Below the pieces are notes generated by a model. That model was not told the origin of the DNA. It saw only the letters and a program-made list of their open reading frames with translations, and ran no database searches. Of a stretch of 64,000 nt of DNA, positions 42,302 through 51,872 are shown piece by piece; within the stretch, counting starts at the first letter, position 1; every line of letters begins with the position of its first letter. The DNA is from Bartonella doshiae NCTC 12862 = ATCC 700133 (lineage in GTDB: Bacteria > Pseudomonadota > Alphaproteobacteria > Rhizobiales > Rhizobiaceae). The translations under genes and the position numbers were made by a program. The stretch spans positions 313,765-377,764 of the forward strand of contig NZ_JH725094.1 of NCBI RefSeq assembly GCF_000278155.1. Direction: 5' to 3'.

Positions 42302-43346
42302 TTAGAAACTATAGCGGAAACCGATAATACCTTGAAGAGATTGCTTGGTCTTGCGCCCTTGAAGATAATGCGCTTGGGCATAAAACTTTAATTTGTCACT
42401 TACAAAACTGCTCAAACCAATCCCAAGTTTTCCAACATTTCCTGAAAGGTCAGTGGTAAATTTATGTTGCTCATTAATCGTTACATGATTGCCCTTTCTA
42501 TTCTCACGCACCCATGCCGCTGTAATGTAAGCCATTGATGAAACATCCATACCAAATCCTAATTCATACCCTAACGATACTCCAACCTCACTGCGTAATG
42601 AAGTAGATCGATCTATATCACCTATCATTCCATTGGAAAGCGCTATCTTTTTACCTTCAACTTGCAACCACGTTAACTGCCCATAAGGCTGCATCCAACC
42701 GTTTTGCCACGTCTTAAACCGATAACCAGCTTCAAATGATGTACCCACAACCCACTGATGATAATTACCTTCTATATCTAAGCCATTCGTTGAAACAGCC
42801 TTCAGACTATTTTGATAACGATTGTATTTCAAAATACTGTCTAGATACCATCCATTGTAATCAAAATACGTAGCATAAGCACCAATGCCATGAATATTTA
42901 TGCTGCTGGTACCGCCTCGCGCATGTGCAACACGTGCTTGATCATAGCTTCCAAAACCACCAATATATAAATCTCCCCCTGTAAACTCTGTTAAACCACT
43001 TATACCAAATACTACACCCGTCTGCTCAAGCTTAAAATCTATATGATCTGTTGTAATACTCTCTTTGCTCTTGATCGCATAGCTCCATAGAGCAGAACTT
43101 TTTTTATTTCTGTCTAAAATTTTCCTTCCAACACGCGCAGTTTGTAGCTCATTGTGAAAAATAAGCCCAGGTGTTACACTTATAGACAATATCGCATCCG
43201 TTGAGGGAGTGGTTAAAAAATCGGAAACTGAAATTTCATGACTCGATTGTGAAGCAACTCGAAGCTGACGAACCGGATGTACGCTTATCTCATCTTTCAA
43301 AGATTGAGTACCTGTCGATAAATCAATCCGCCCATGCTCATCAGAA
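42291..43346 (-). repeat. Near-identical 1,056-bp repeat, copy 2 (3' end of autotransporter 3)
   Basis: Direct repeat of 36436-37491. Both copies have the same orientation and enclose autotransporter 2 and the 5' parts of the other genes, so homologous recombination between them would delete about 5.9 kb. Confidence 0.9.
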
Positions 43347-46300
43347 TATGGATGGAGAACAACTGAAGATGACAATTTAATAGCTTGTGCTTTTGGAAAC
43401 GAAACAGTGGAAAGAATAGAAGCAGAAGATTGTGGTTTCAAATTTCTGCGGCTCTCTCTTAAATGTAGCAGTTCAACAACACGTTCTTCTGAAACTAGAG
43501 GGGATGAAAAAACAGAAACAGGTCGATTTTGACTTAAATGTTGCGGAGATTTACTCCTACTCTGTGGCAAACTCTTCATAAATGGCAAATCATCAACAAA
43601 CACTGCAGATAAATACCAAATTTTTTCACTTTCTTCTTCACCCTCTTTCTGTTTTAAACCATACATATAAGTTCCACCATCAACAGTACCGATCTCTTCA
43701 CCAGAAAAATCTATCAGAGTAAAATGAGCCTCTCCACTTTGATCATGAATCAAATCAAGCTCAAGAACTAAATGCTGTTTTTGTAGAGGAAAATTGATAA
43801 CTTCAACACCAGAATCAATAACGCTTATTTTGTGATGACCTGCACCTTTTTTTATAAGAAGATAATCACCACGTTGCTCTGCAAAATTAATATTAAACCT
43901 AAAATGTAAATTACCAGAAAGATCGTTGATCTGTAGTTTAGAGTAATGCGGATTAAACACGGTAGAAGTAAAAATAACACTGCCATTACCGCTTAAATTC
44001 TCAACCAAAGAGCTGTCGCCATCTACATTAGAAGCAATAGAATACAATTTGGCATTTGGTCCATTTAAAACAATTTTTTCTACTTCTGTACGAGATTGCT
44101 CAGCACCAGCATAAAGATAAATCCGTCCATAATCATTAACCGTTGTGCTTCCTTCTAATGTGGCACCATGATGTAACCATGATTTTGCTTGATCATGAAT
44201 TATTAAATTTTTTACATATCCACCCAAATCTATTGTCTGAAGTGCATTCCCCCATAAAATGACATCAATAGCCTCACCTCCCGCTAAAACGTTTTGCTCT
44301 CCACCAGAAAAAACTTCTGTATTAAATGCAAAGCTGCCATAACTTTCCTCACTAAGATCCTCTTCTAAATAAAGATTTTGTACTCCTCCTTCCTTGATCT
44401 TTGTATTAAAAACCGCCCCCCCATCATACACGTTCTGGTATCCTGGCACTTCATTTTGGCCGAAAATTACAGTGTCATAGGCACTGCTCATCACCGTCTC
44501 GCCTTTAACAACAAAAACTTTTCCGGAAACAAACTGCTCACCACCATAAATTTTAGTGCCTTCGGCTTTTCCACCATTTTCAATCTTCTGTTTCCCGCCT
44601 TTATAAACAGTACTATCTTGCGAAAGACCATGTGTCTTAATAATCTCAATACCGCCACTTTTAATTGTAGTATATAAATTAAAACCGTTACTATAAACGT
44701 AGAGCTTTCCACCATCCTGAACCGTATTACTAATTGAAGATTCTGCAGTGCTATTACCAATGATATTGGCTTCCTCACTACAACTGCTCAAGGTAGAATC
44801 AACAATAGAAACAACCATCCCTTTGCCAATTGTTGTCTCTGTAAGAACATCCAAGAATGGAGCAGCAGATGGCTTAAAACTAAAATCTGAAAATAAAGGA
44901 TTATTTCTATTATCACGTGTATAGTTCGCATCTAAATACCAAATTTTACCGGCATTTCTATTTTTTCTGTTTTTCAAACTGTACATGTAAGTTCCAGCAT
45001 CGACCGTACTAATTTTTTCTCCAAAACTGTTTGTCAGAGTAAAATGAGCATTTCCACTGCGATCAGAAATTAATTTGAGCTTTTTGTGAGAAGAATTTGT
45101 AATTTCAAGACCAGAATCGATAACACTTATCGTGTGATAACCTGAACCACTTTTTTTAATAAGAAGGTAATCACCAAGGTGCTCGGCAAAATTAACATTG
45201 AAATAGAAATGTAATTGACCTGAAAGATGATTAATATTAAGTTGAGAGTAAGATTTATCAGAACCAGTAGATGTAAAAATAACTCTACCATTTCCGCTTA
45301 AATTCTGAATATGAATCCGTGATCTCTCACTGCTATTCTCAATAGCAATAGAGTGCAACTTAGTATCTTCCCCATTTAAAATAAGATTTTCTACTTCCGT
45401 AGTAGCTTCATCATTGCCAGCATAAAGATAAAGACTGCCAAAATCATTAACAATTGTATCCTTATCTAATATTGCACCAGCATATACCCATGATTGTGCT
45501 TGATGATTAATTGTAAGAGTGTCCACATATCCAGTATCATATATTTTCTGAGTAGAAACATCATATAAAATAACTTCGCTGGCATTTCCTCTTGCTAAAA
45601 TATTTTGCATGCCATTCTTAAAAAGCTCGGTATTAAGTGCAAAAGCGCCTTCATTTAATGTAAAATCTTCATCTTCTGAGGACCCATTATTAAAGTTTTG
45701 TCCACCATCAATGTTCTGTATGCCTCCTTTCATAATCTTTGTGTCAAAAGCCATCCCACCACTATACACATTCTGTAGTCCTAGCATTCCACCTTCAGCA
45801 TAAATCTCAGTGTTATAAGCGCTACTTCCCTTAAAATCATTTCCAAGTAACCTCTTTCCAAAAACAATCTGCTCACCACCATAGATTTTAGCCCCCTCTG
45901 CATTTGCACCACTCTCAACAATTTGTTTTCCACCTTTTTTAACAATAGCATATTCTGAATTACTCAGATTTCTGACAAACTCAATACTACCACTTTCTAT
46001 CATTGTATCCCGACTAACACTCGCTTCATCAATATAGAGCTTCCCACCATCTCGAACTATATTATTGATGGAATACCCTGCATTCTGATAGTTGAAGCTC
46101 GTTACTTTTTTACCAGAGCTCTCAGAATCATGGTCAGTAATATAGATAATAGTCTCACCACTGATTGTTGAATTTGTCAGCAGCTTAAAGAAAAGGCTCT
46201 CTTCTTCCTCTTTTTTTGTTCTCTTTTCATTGTGTATGCTTTTTGAACTCTCTCCTCTTCCTTTTAATCCTCCTACTTTTGAGAATGACTTGCCTGTTTC

Positions 46301-46435
46301 TTCTAGATGTTTCCTTATGTCTACCGGGGTTAATGAACTTTCTTTGAAGACCGATATTCCCTCTGCAATTGCGATCTTTACAAAAAAACTACTGGTCATT
46401 AAAGTCCAAAAACTCAGCCCCAATTTGTGTTGCAT
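42302..46435 (-). CDS. Large autotransporter with duplicated passenger module (paralog 3)
   Basis: 1377 residues. Signal peptide to about residue 24 (FWTLMTSSFFVKIAIA). The passenger contains two consecutive copies of the same module, roughly residues 90-515 and 530-955. Each runs from a DGGKLY repeat start, through GGKQ, AEGTKIYGGEQ (AEGAKIYGGEQ in the first), MKGGIQN/KEGGVQN and SGNGxVIFTST to a GTYMYxLK end. A Ser-rich linker follows and then the C-terminal barrel (about 1098-1377) ending FRYSF. The last ~347 residues differ from paralog 1 at one position. The ATG has GGAG eight bases upstream. Confidence 0.85.
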   Translation of the reverse strand: MQHKLGLSFWTLMTSSFFVKIAIAEGISVFKESSLTPVDIRKHLEETGKSFSKVGGLKGRGESSKSIHNEKRTKKEEEESLFFKLLTNSTISGETIIYITDHDSESSGKKVTSFNYQNAGYSINNIVRDGGKLYIDEASVSRDTMIESGSIEFVRNLSNSEYAIVKKGGKQIVESGANAEGAKIYGGEQIVFGKRLLGNDFKGSSAYNTEIYAEGGMLGLQNVYSGGMAFDTKIMKGGIQNIDGGQNFNNGSSEDEDFTLNEGAFALNTELFKNGMQNILARGNASEVILYDVSTQKIYDTGYVDTLTINHQAQSWVYAGAILDKDTIVNDFGSLYLYAGNDEATTEVENLILNGEDTKLHSIAIENSSERSRIHIQNLSGNGRVIFTSTGSDKSYSQLNINHLSGQLHFYFNVNFAEHLGDYLLIKKSGSGYHTISVIDSGLEITNSSHKKLKLISDRSGNAHFTLTNSFGEKISTVDAGTYMYSLKNRKNRNAGKIWYLDANYTRDNRNNPLFSDFSFKPSAAPFLDVLTETTIGKGMVVSIVDSTLSSCSEEANIIGNSTAESSISNTVQDGGKLYVYSNGFNLYTTIKSGGIEIIKTHGLSQDSTVYKGGKQKIENGGKAEGTKIYGGEQFVSGKVFVVKGETVMSSAYDTVIFGQNEVPGYQNVYDGGAVFNTKIKEGGVQNLYLEEDLSEESYGSFAFNTEVFSGGEQNVLAGGEAIDVILWGNALQTIDLGGYVKNLIIHDQAKSWLHHGATLEGSTTVNDYGRIYLYAGAEQSRTEVEKIVLNGPNAKLYSIASNVDGDSSLVENLSGNGSVIFTSTVFNPHYSKLQINDLSGNLHFRFNINFAEQRGDYLLIKKGAGHHKISVIDSGVEVINFPLQKQHLVLELDLIHDQSGEAHFTLIDFSGEEIGTVDGGTYMYGLKQKEGEEESEKIWYLSAVFVDDLPFMKSLPQSRSKSPQHLSQNRPVSVFSSPLVSEERVVELLHLRESRRNLKPQSSASILSTVSFPKAQAIKLSSSVVLHPYSDEHGRIDLSTGTQSLKDEISVHPVRQLRVASQSSHEISVSDFLTTPSTDAILSISVTPGLIFHNELQTARVGRKILDRNKKSSALWSYAIKSKESITTDHIDFKLEQTGVVFGISGLTEFTGGDLYIGGFGSYDQARVAHARGGTSSINIHGIGAYATYFDYNGWYLDSILKYNRYQNSLKAVSTNGLDIEGNYHQWVVGTSFEAGYRFKTWQNGWMQPYGQLTWLQVEGKKIALSNGMIGDIDRSTSLRSEVGVSLGYELGFGMDVSSMAYITAAWVRENRKGNHVTINEQHKFTTDLSGNVGKLGIGLSSFVSDKLKFYAQAHYLQGRKTKQSLQGIIGFRYSF

Positions 46436-47029
46436 CCTCCAAACTCCATGATTTTAAATAAAAATTCCGTATTCTTAGAAATAAAATGCATAGACGAAAA
46501 CATCACAACGAAACTGCTCAATCTCGTTTTTCAAGACAACAGAACATTCTACACAAAAACATTCAAAGCACTAAAATCTAATTAATTGAATATAACATTA
46601 TGTGTTTTAAACTTATGCACAATTTTAAATTGAACAATTTAATTATTACAGCTAAAAGTGTCACAAATGCATCCACAAGAGATTTTTTGCAATTTTGAAA
46701 TGCCAAATACTGATTCTAGGAAACGAAGAGTGATTTCTAAACAGATAAAAATACTACCGTATTTTAAAGAAACGGTAGTACTCAATTATAAACATTGCTC
46801 CGTTTATAGAAACACGTTTCGTCTTCTATAGCATTTAAAATAGTGCCCTTATTTCGTACAATTTAAAGGCGTTTGCCATGTAATTTTCTATACTTGTCAC
46901 ACTCTATTCTTTGTGCTTATGCACTGGAATCATCATAATATCGACTCGACACTGATCTGAAATTTATATAGTTATAAGAATTTAATTTCATAATTTGATT
47001 TGTTATACACTAAAAAGGACATTTTATTC
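46436..47029. other. Intergenic region between autotransporter 3 and the MFS gene
   Basis: 594 bases between divergent genes. It contains the palindrome at 46752-46780 and otherwise no supported gene. Promoters for both flanking genes should be here. Confidence 0.5.
46752..46780. promoter_or_regulatory. Inverted repeat between divergent autotransporter 3 and MFS genes
   Basis: TACTACCGT (46752-46760) and ACGGTAGTA (46772-46780), 11-base spacer. There is no gene end nearby, so it is more likely an operator or a relic terminator than an active terminator. Confidence 0.35.
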
Positions 47030-48319
47030 ATGTATACAAACTCAAAAATACAAGATATAAGCAAAAGAAATTCTCCTCGGCGAATTTTGCTTGCAAGCCT
47101 TATCGGACCAACAATTGAATTTTTTGATTTTTATGTTTTTGCTACTGCTGCCGCCCTTATATTTCCTCATTTATTCTTTCCAACGCAAAATGACCAACTT
47201 GCCATTTTACAATCTTTCCTGATCTTCGGAGCAGCCTTTTTTGCACGGCCCTTCGGATCCATTGTTTTTGGACATTTTGGAGATAAAATTGGACGGAAAG
47301 TAACACTTATAGCCTCTCTTCTCACAATGGGTATGTCAACCGTTATCATTGGATTCCTTCCCACCTATGAAACAGCGGGATGGTGGGCGCCCTTTTTCTT
47401 AACTCTATGCCGTATTGGACAAGGAATGGGATTAGGTGGCGAATGGGGAGGAGCTGTTTTACTCGCAACAGAAAATGCTCCCCCTGAAAAACGTGGCTGG
47501 TATGCGATGTTTCCTCAATTGGGCGTTCCAATTGGTTTGTTTTTATCTATTGCAGTTTATTTAGGTCTATTGCACTTCCTCGATTATAGTGAACTTTTAG
47601 CATGGGGATGGCGGATTCCTTTCATTGCTTCAGTTATTTTCATGATTATCGGATTATGGATTCGTCTTTCAATCAATGAAACAATTGAATTCAAAAAAAC
47701 TCTTGAAAATAAAGAACGTGTCAAAGTTCCTATAATAGACGTTTTTTTTAAATGTCCACGAATCCTATTTCTTGGAATATTTGCTGGTATGGCAACATTT
47801 GTTTTATTTTATTTGGTTACGGCATATTTATTAAGCTATTCAACAAACCATCTGAAATTGCCATTTCACCAGGCTCTACAAGTAGAAGTAATTGGTGCTA
47901 TTTTCTGTGGAATTTTTACCGTCATAACCGGAAAACTTTCTGATCGTATTAAGCGTAGAACTTTGATGATTTGGATAACAATAATTACTGGTATCTATTC
48001 TTTTGCAATTCCTTATTTTCTAAATTCTGGAGTTATAGGAGTTCTCGCAATGTCTATCATTGGTTTATCGATCATGGGAATGATCTATAGTCCTCTTGGT
48101 GCTGTTTTGGCTTCACCATATCCAACAGAAATTCGATATACTGGCGCTTCTATAACTTTCAACTTGTCTGGTATCGTAGGAGCATCTCTTGCGCCCTATA
48201 TTGCAGAATATTTGGTACAACACTTTAATACTTCTTATATAGGTTATTATTTGCTTCTTTCTTCGTTTATTTCACTAATTTGCTTCGTTGGATTTACCGA
48301 AGATGAAATATCCAACTAA
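47030..48319 (+). CDS. MFS transporter, metabolite:H+ symporter (MHS) family
   Basis: 429 residues from ATG 47030 with AAAAGGAC upstream; a TTG at 47000 is an alternative but poorer start. Twelve predicted helices. MHS hallmarks are present: IGPTIEFFDFYVFATAAAL in helix 1, FGHFGDKIGRK in the loop between helices 2 and 3, and GQGMGLGGEWGGAVLLATE in helix 5. Relatives carry proline/betaine, dicarboxylates, citrate or shikimate; the substrate is not evident. Its end overlaps the convergent 89-residue gene by four bases. Confidence 0.88.
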   Translation: MYTNSKIQDISKRNSPRRILLASLIGPTIEFFDFYVFATAAALIFPHLFFPTQNDQLAILQSFLIFGAAFFARPFGSIVFGHFGDKIGRKVTLIASLLTMGMSTVIIGFLPTYETAGWWAPFFLTLCRIGQGMGLGGEWGGAVLLATENAPPEKRGWYAMFPQLGVPIGLFLSIAVYLGLLHFLDYSELLAWGWRIPFIASVIFMIIGLWIRLSINETIEFKKTLENKERVKVPIIDVFFKCPRILFLGIFAGMATFVLFYLVTAYLLSYSTNHLKLPFHQALQVEVIGAIFCGIFTVITGKLSDRIKRRTLMIWITIITGIYSFAIPYFLNSGVIGVLAMSIIGLSIMGMIYSPLGAVLASPYPTEIRYTGASITFNLSGIVGASLAPYIAEYLVQHFNTSYIGYYLLLSSFISLICFVGFTEDEISN

Positions 48320-48585
48320 AACACAATAAAAAAAAATAAAACAAGTGCTGGTGGCAAAAATGCCACCAGTTTCATTTTTAAAGATATTGGTTGAGGTACT
48401 CTCAACCACAATATTGTTGCGAAAAAGGCACTTAAAACAAAAAACAAAATATCTGCAATATTAACAATAGAAGTAGCAGAAAACATTCGTGATAGAATAT
48501 GTGTTGTACCTAACCACGAAACGCAAAAAAAAGCTAACATTACAGCCCATAAAACAAGCAAAATGCGATCAATAATCATCATCAT
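48316..48585 (-). CDS. Small hypothetical membrane protein (89 aa)
   Basis: 89 residues with three hydrophobic helices (about 5-22, 39-58 and 69-88). It follows the 59-residue membrane protein with an overlap of about 17 bases, suggesting translational coupling; two further in-frame ATGs follow the first directly. A strong terminator is embedded in its last codons. I do not recognise a family. The arrangement suggests it is the last gene of the holC operon. Confidence 0.6.
   Translation of the reverse strand: MMMIIDRILLVLWAVMLAFFCVSWLGTTHILSRMFSATSIVNIADILFFVLSAFFATILWLRVPQPISLKMKLVAFLPPALVLFFFIVF
48348..48369. terminator. Bidirectional terminator inside the 3' end of the 89-aa gene
   Basis: 9-base perfect stem CTGGTGGCA (48348-48356) and TGCCACCAG (48361-48369), loop AAAA. 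On the minus strand a long T-rich tract follows, which itself encodes the hydrophobic C-terminus. On the plus strand it lies 29 bases after the MFS stop and is followed by a T-rich run. Confidence 0.8.
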
Positions 48586-48748
48586 TCCGTTTAAATGCTT
48601 TGATTGTAGGCCACATTTTTATTACTCCTAAAAGAAAAATAACAACAAAAACCCAACGACCTCCTCCAGATCCTTCCGCAATAAAGAGTTCTGGATTCAG
48701 TATTCCTATCAGCCCTATAAAAATCAAAATAAAAGATGTTACACGCAT
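48569..48748 (-). CDS. Small hypothetical membrane protein (59 aa)
   Basis: 59 residues from the ATG at 48746-48748, whose A is shared with the TGA stop of holC (TGATG), a typical coupling junction; a frame six codons longer overlaps holC further. Two helices: about 4-18 (TSFILIFIGLIGILN) and 33-46 (WVFVVIFLLGVIK). No family recognised. Confidence 0.6.
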   Translation of the reverse strand: MRVTSFILIFIGLIGILNPELFIAEGSGGGRWVFVVIFLLGVIKMWPTIKAFKRNDDDY

Positions 48749-49227
48749 CAAACTTGTTTTTTCCAACTGCGATCTTCAGCTTGCTGCCAATAAGTTAAAT
48801 TATGATTGCTCATTTTGTATTGTTTCCATTGTGCACGAACAAAGTTTAATTGCGCATCACTTTGCCCATCAAATATAACAACAAGCCTTTGATAACTATC
48901 AATATCCTGACAAATAGCGCCCTCTATGAGAAAACGTATTTTTGAATTATTGGGATTTTCTTGCCTTGTCGTAAGAAATACAGGCTGATAATTTGGGTAC
49001 CGATCATTCTCTGTACCATGCCCAATGAACGCTTCCTCAGCATACACCCATAAACGCATATCTATAGCATCGCGTCGTTCTTCACTCATGCATTGTATCG
49101 TTACCTTATCAAAACGAGCTAATGCACGCTCCACAAGTATTGGCAAAATATCTTCCAACGTTGATTGCGTCAAATGATAAAAAAGAATATCCACCTTTTT
49201 AACCTTCATCCTTTTTATAAATAACAT
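48748..49227 (-). CDS. holC: DNA polymerase III chi subunit
   Basis: 159 residues; the family core starts at KKVDILFYHLTQ, so the in-frame ATG at 49209 is an equally likely start. Other landmarks are LPILVERALARFDKVTIQC, AFIGHGTENDRYPNYQPVFLTT and the C-terminal RAQWKQYK. Chi links the clamp loader to SSB at the replication fork. In rhizobia holC follows pepA; pepA is not present upstream here. It heads an operon with two small membrane proteins. Confidence 0.9.
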   Translation of the reverse strand: MLFIKRMKVKKVDILFYHLTQSTLEDILPILVERALARFDKVTIQCMSEERRDAIDMRLWVYAEEAFIGHGTENDRYPNYQPVFLTTRQENPNNSKIRFLIEGAICQDIDSYQRLVVIFDGQSDAQLNFVRAQWKQYKMSNHNLTYWQQAEDRSWKKQV

Positions 49228-49590
49228 ATTTGGGGAGCAATTTCTCTATCCTCAGTATAAAAATGGATTGAGATATTACGATTCCTCTTTTACAATTGTA
49301 TGTGTCATCTTTTATGTTTATGTGTATTAAAGATAAAAAAGGCAAATTGCCATTTTTCAGTTGATAAAAAGGTTTATTTTCGTTCCTTTTCTAACTTCTC
49401 TATCTACTGCACTTGAAAATGAACTGCTATGTATGACAAAATAGGTTGAAATTATCCCGTCACCTTCTCCTGTTCATTGTGAAAAATGAGCAATATATAG
49501 GGTAATTTTAAAATTTCGATGATATTTCTTAACCTACGATAATGTAGAGTATCTGCTCTCTCATTAAAGACTGAGAATGTTACCCAATCT
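49228..49590. other. Intergenic region between divergent holC and lptF, no pepA
   Basis: 363 bases without a gene. Leucyl aminopeptidase pepA usually occupies this place in relatives. No remnant recognised. The lptF promoter should be near 49500-49590. Confidence 0.45.
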
Positions 49591-50784
49591 ATGCGTATTA
49601 TTGAACTATACATCCTAAAGCGTATTTTCATCCTATTCAGTGCTACAATGCTTGCGGTAGTCAGTATGAGTTGGATAGTGCAAATCCTAGCACGAATTAA
49701 CTTTTTAACAACAAGTGAACAAACATTTCTTACAATCTTGCAGTTTTCGCTCTCATTAATTCCTTCTATCATTTTTCTTGTCATGCCATTTGCATTAGTA
49801 ATTGCAATTACAATCACCCTTTCAGCAATGAATCAAGATGCAGAAATTATTACCATAAGCGCTGTTGGTTTTCCAAAAAATACTGTTTGGAGACCAATTC
49901 TTCTTCTCGCTATTCTTGCATCATGTGTATCTATTTTGATAGCCAATTTTGTCGTTCCTCAAACACGTTTTCATATGCAACAACTGCTAGCAAATGCACA
50001 TTTTAATCCTATTGATCTTTTCATACGTGAAGGTGGCTTTCAAAAACTTACAGACAACTTTTATATAGAAATTGGTGAACAAAAACCAAATGGAACCCTT
50101 GGGAGTCTTTTCATTGTTGACCAACGTGATCCCAAAATTGGCCTTTCTTATTATGCAACAGAAGCATCCATTATTAAAAATAAAGATGGCAAATTTTTAT
50201 TAATTCTCAACAATGGTGAAATAGAAAGAAAAAATCATCAAAATGACAATGTTTCAATTGTTCAATTTAGCTCATATACCTTTAGTTTAGACGAATTTAT
50301 CTCCAATGAGAAAACGCCCATTTTTTATCCCAAAGATAGACCTCTTTCTTATTTATTAAATCCTGACCCACAAGATCCATACTATCAACACAAACCACTC
50401 CACTATAGAGTTGAACTTCACTGCAGGCTGACAGAATGGCTCTATCCTATTGTTTTTTCATTAATTGCAATAGCGGCAGCAGGAAATGCACGCTCATATC
50501 GACAAGCACGTAAATCTACCAACTTTTCTGCAATTGCTTTTTCTTTTCTGATCTATTGGATAGCGCATTTTTTCACTGAAAAAGCAAAAAATGATCTTGC
50601 ATATGTTCCTCTCCTTTATATCACACCGATAGGAATAAGTATATTCATATGCTTTATGCTCTTGGCAAACTGTAAACTCTCTATCCCCGCAAAACTTGAT
50701 AACGTTATTCGAAGAATTTTTCAAAAAGTAAGAGATAAATTTAAACATAAAAAATCTCAATATCCATCGGGTGAAAAATCATGA
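49591..50784 (+). CDS. lptF: LPS export ABC transporter permease LptF
   Basis: 397 residues of the YjgP/YjgQ family: helices at about 12-32 and 52-75, a periplasmic beta-jellyroll segment (about 130-290), and C-terminal helices. With LptG and LptB it extracts lipopolysaccharide from the inner membrane. The start IIELYILKRIFILF is typical of LptF. Its stop overlaps lptG by four bases (ATGA). Confidence 0.94.
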   Translation: MRIIELYILKRIFILFSATMLAVVSMSWIVQILARINFLTTSEQTFLTILQFSLSLIPSIIFLVMPFALVIAITITLSAMNQDAEIITISAVGFPKNTVWRPILLLAILASCVSILIANFVVPQTRFHMQQLLANAHFNPIDLFIREGGFQKLTDNFYIEIGEQKPNGTLGSLFIVDQRDPKIGLSYYATEASIIKNKDGKFLLILNNGEIERKNHQNDNVSIVQFSSYTFSLDEFISNEKTPIFYPKDRPLSYLLNPDPQDPYYQHKPLHYRVELHCRLTEWLYPIVFSLIAIAAAGNARSYRQARKSTNFSAIAFSFLIYWIAHFFTEKAKNDLAYVPLLYITPIGISIFICFMLLANCKLSIPAKLDNVIRRIFQKVRDKFKHKKSQYPSGEKS

Positions 50785-51872
50785 TTGGCTGGACACTTGG
50801 ACGCTATTTTTTTATACGTTATCTTAAAACAACTTGTTATTTTTTTGGGGGTATTCTTGTTCTTGCTCTTTTAATCGACTTTACAGAAAACATTGGTCGA
50901 TTAGCCAACATTTCTCATTATTCGGCAAAAGATGCATTTCTTATTTCTGTTTTTCGCATCCCTTTTATTATGCAACAACTTATCCCCTTTATTGCTCTTT
51001 TTTCTGCAATGACAGTGCTTATTTCGTTGAATAAAAAATTTGAGCTCGTTGTAACACGTTCAAGCGGCATTTCTGCATGGCAATTTCTTATGCCCGCTTG
51101 TTTAGGAGCTTTTCTCTTTGGCTTATTTGCACTTTTTCTTATTAACCCACTTGCAGCATGGGGATTTTCCAAAGTAGAAAAAATGATGACAGAATGGCGC
51201 AGTCATAATGCACTCACATCTCCTAAAAACCCGCCTGTCCTATGGTTAACACAGCACATACATTCAGAGAGAACAACTATTGGAGCTCAATCCATCACTG
51301 ATCACGGTCGCTCTCTCATCGAAGCGACCTTTGTACAATATAACGATAATGCAACAATTAAAAATTGGATTCACAGCAAAAAAGCAACCTTAACAAACGG
51401 TACTTGGCTCTTAACAAACGGAACAATCTATAAAATAGGACATCCTCCTGAAAAGTTTGCTGAGCTTCAGATAAAAACCAATCTAAAGCCTGAGTTTTTA
51501 ACTGAACGTCTAGTGAATCCCATAACTATCCCCTTTTACCAATTGCCTACAAAAATTATGGTTGCGCGCTCATTTGGCTATTCTACCAATAATTTTGATA
51601 TGTATTTACAATCTCTCATTGCATTACCAGCATTGCTCGTGGCAATGACACTTATTGCAGCAACTGTATCTTTAAATTTTACACGCTTTGGACAATCTAA
51701 AATCTTAATTCTTGGTGGTATAATCGCTGGCTTCATGCTTTATGTTATTTCTGCACTCGTTCAATCTTTTGGTAAAGCTGGGTATATTCCACCAGTTATT
51801 GCAGCTTGGACACCTGTTGTTATTGCATTATTTTTAGGAATCTCTTTTCTACTTCATAAAGAGGACGGCTAA
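50781..51872 (+). CDS. lptG: LPS export ABC transporter permease LptG
   Basis: 363 residues, same architecture as LptF: GWTLGRYFFIRYLKTT at the N-terminus, paired helices, a periplasmic domain (about 130-270) and three C-terminal helices. It is coupled to lptF by a four-base overlap and followed directly by lptD, whose GTG comes immediately after the TAA stop. Confidence 0.94.
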   Translation: MIGWTLGRYFFIRYLKTTCYFFGGILVLALLIDFTENIGRLANISHYSAKDAFLISVFRIPFIMQQLIPFIALFSAMTVLISLNKKFELVVTRSSGISAWQFLMPACLGAFLFGLFALFLINPLAAWGFSKVEKMMTEWRSHNALTSPKNPPVLWLTQHIHSERTTIGAQSITDHGRSLIEATFVQYNDNATIKNWIHSKKATLTNGTWLLTNGTIYKIGHPPEKFAELQIKTNLKPEFLTERLVNPITIPFYQLPTKIMVARSFGYSTNNFDMYLQSLIALPALLVAMTLIAATVSLNFTRFGQSKILILGGIIAGFMLYVISALVQSFGKAGYIPPVIAAWTPVVIALFLGISFLLHKEDG

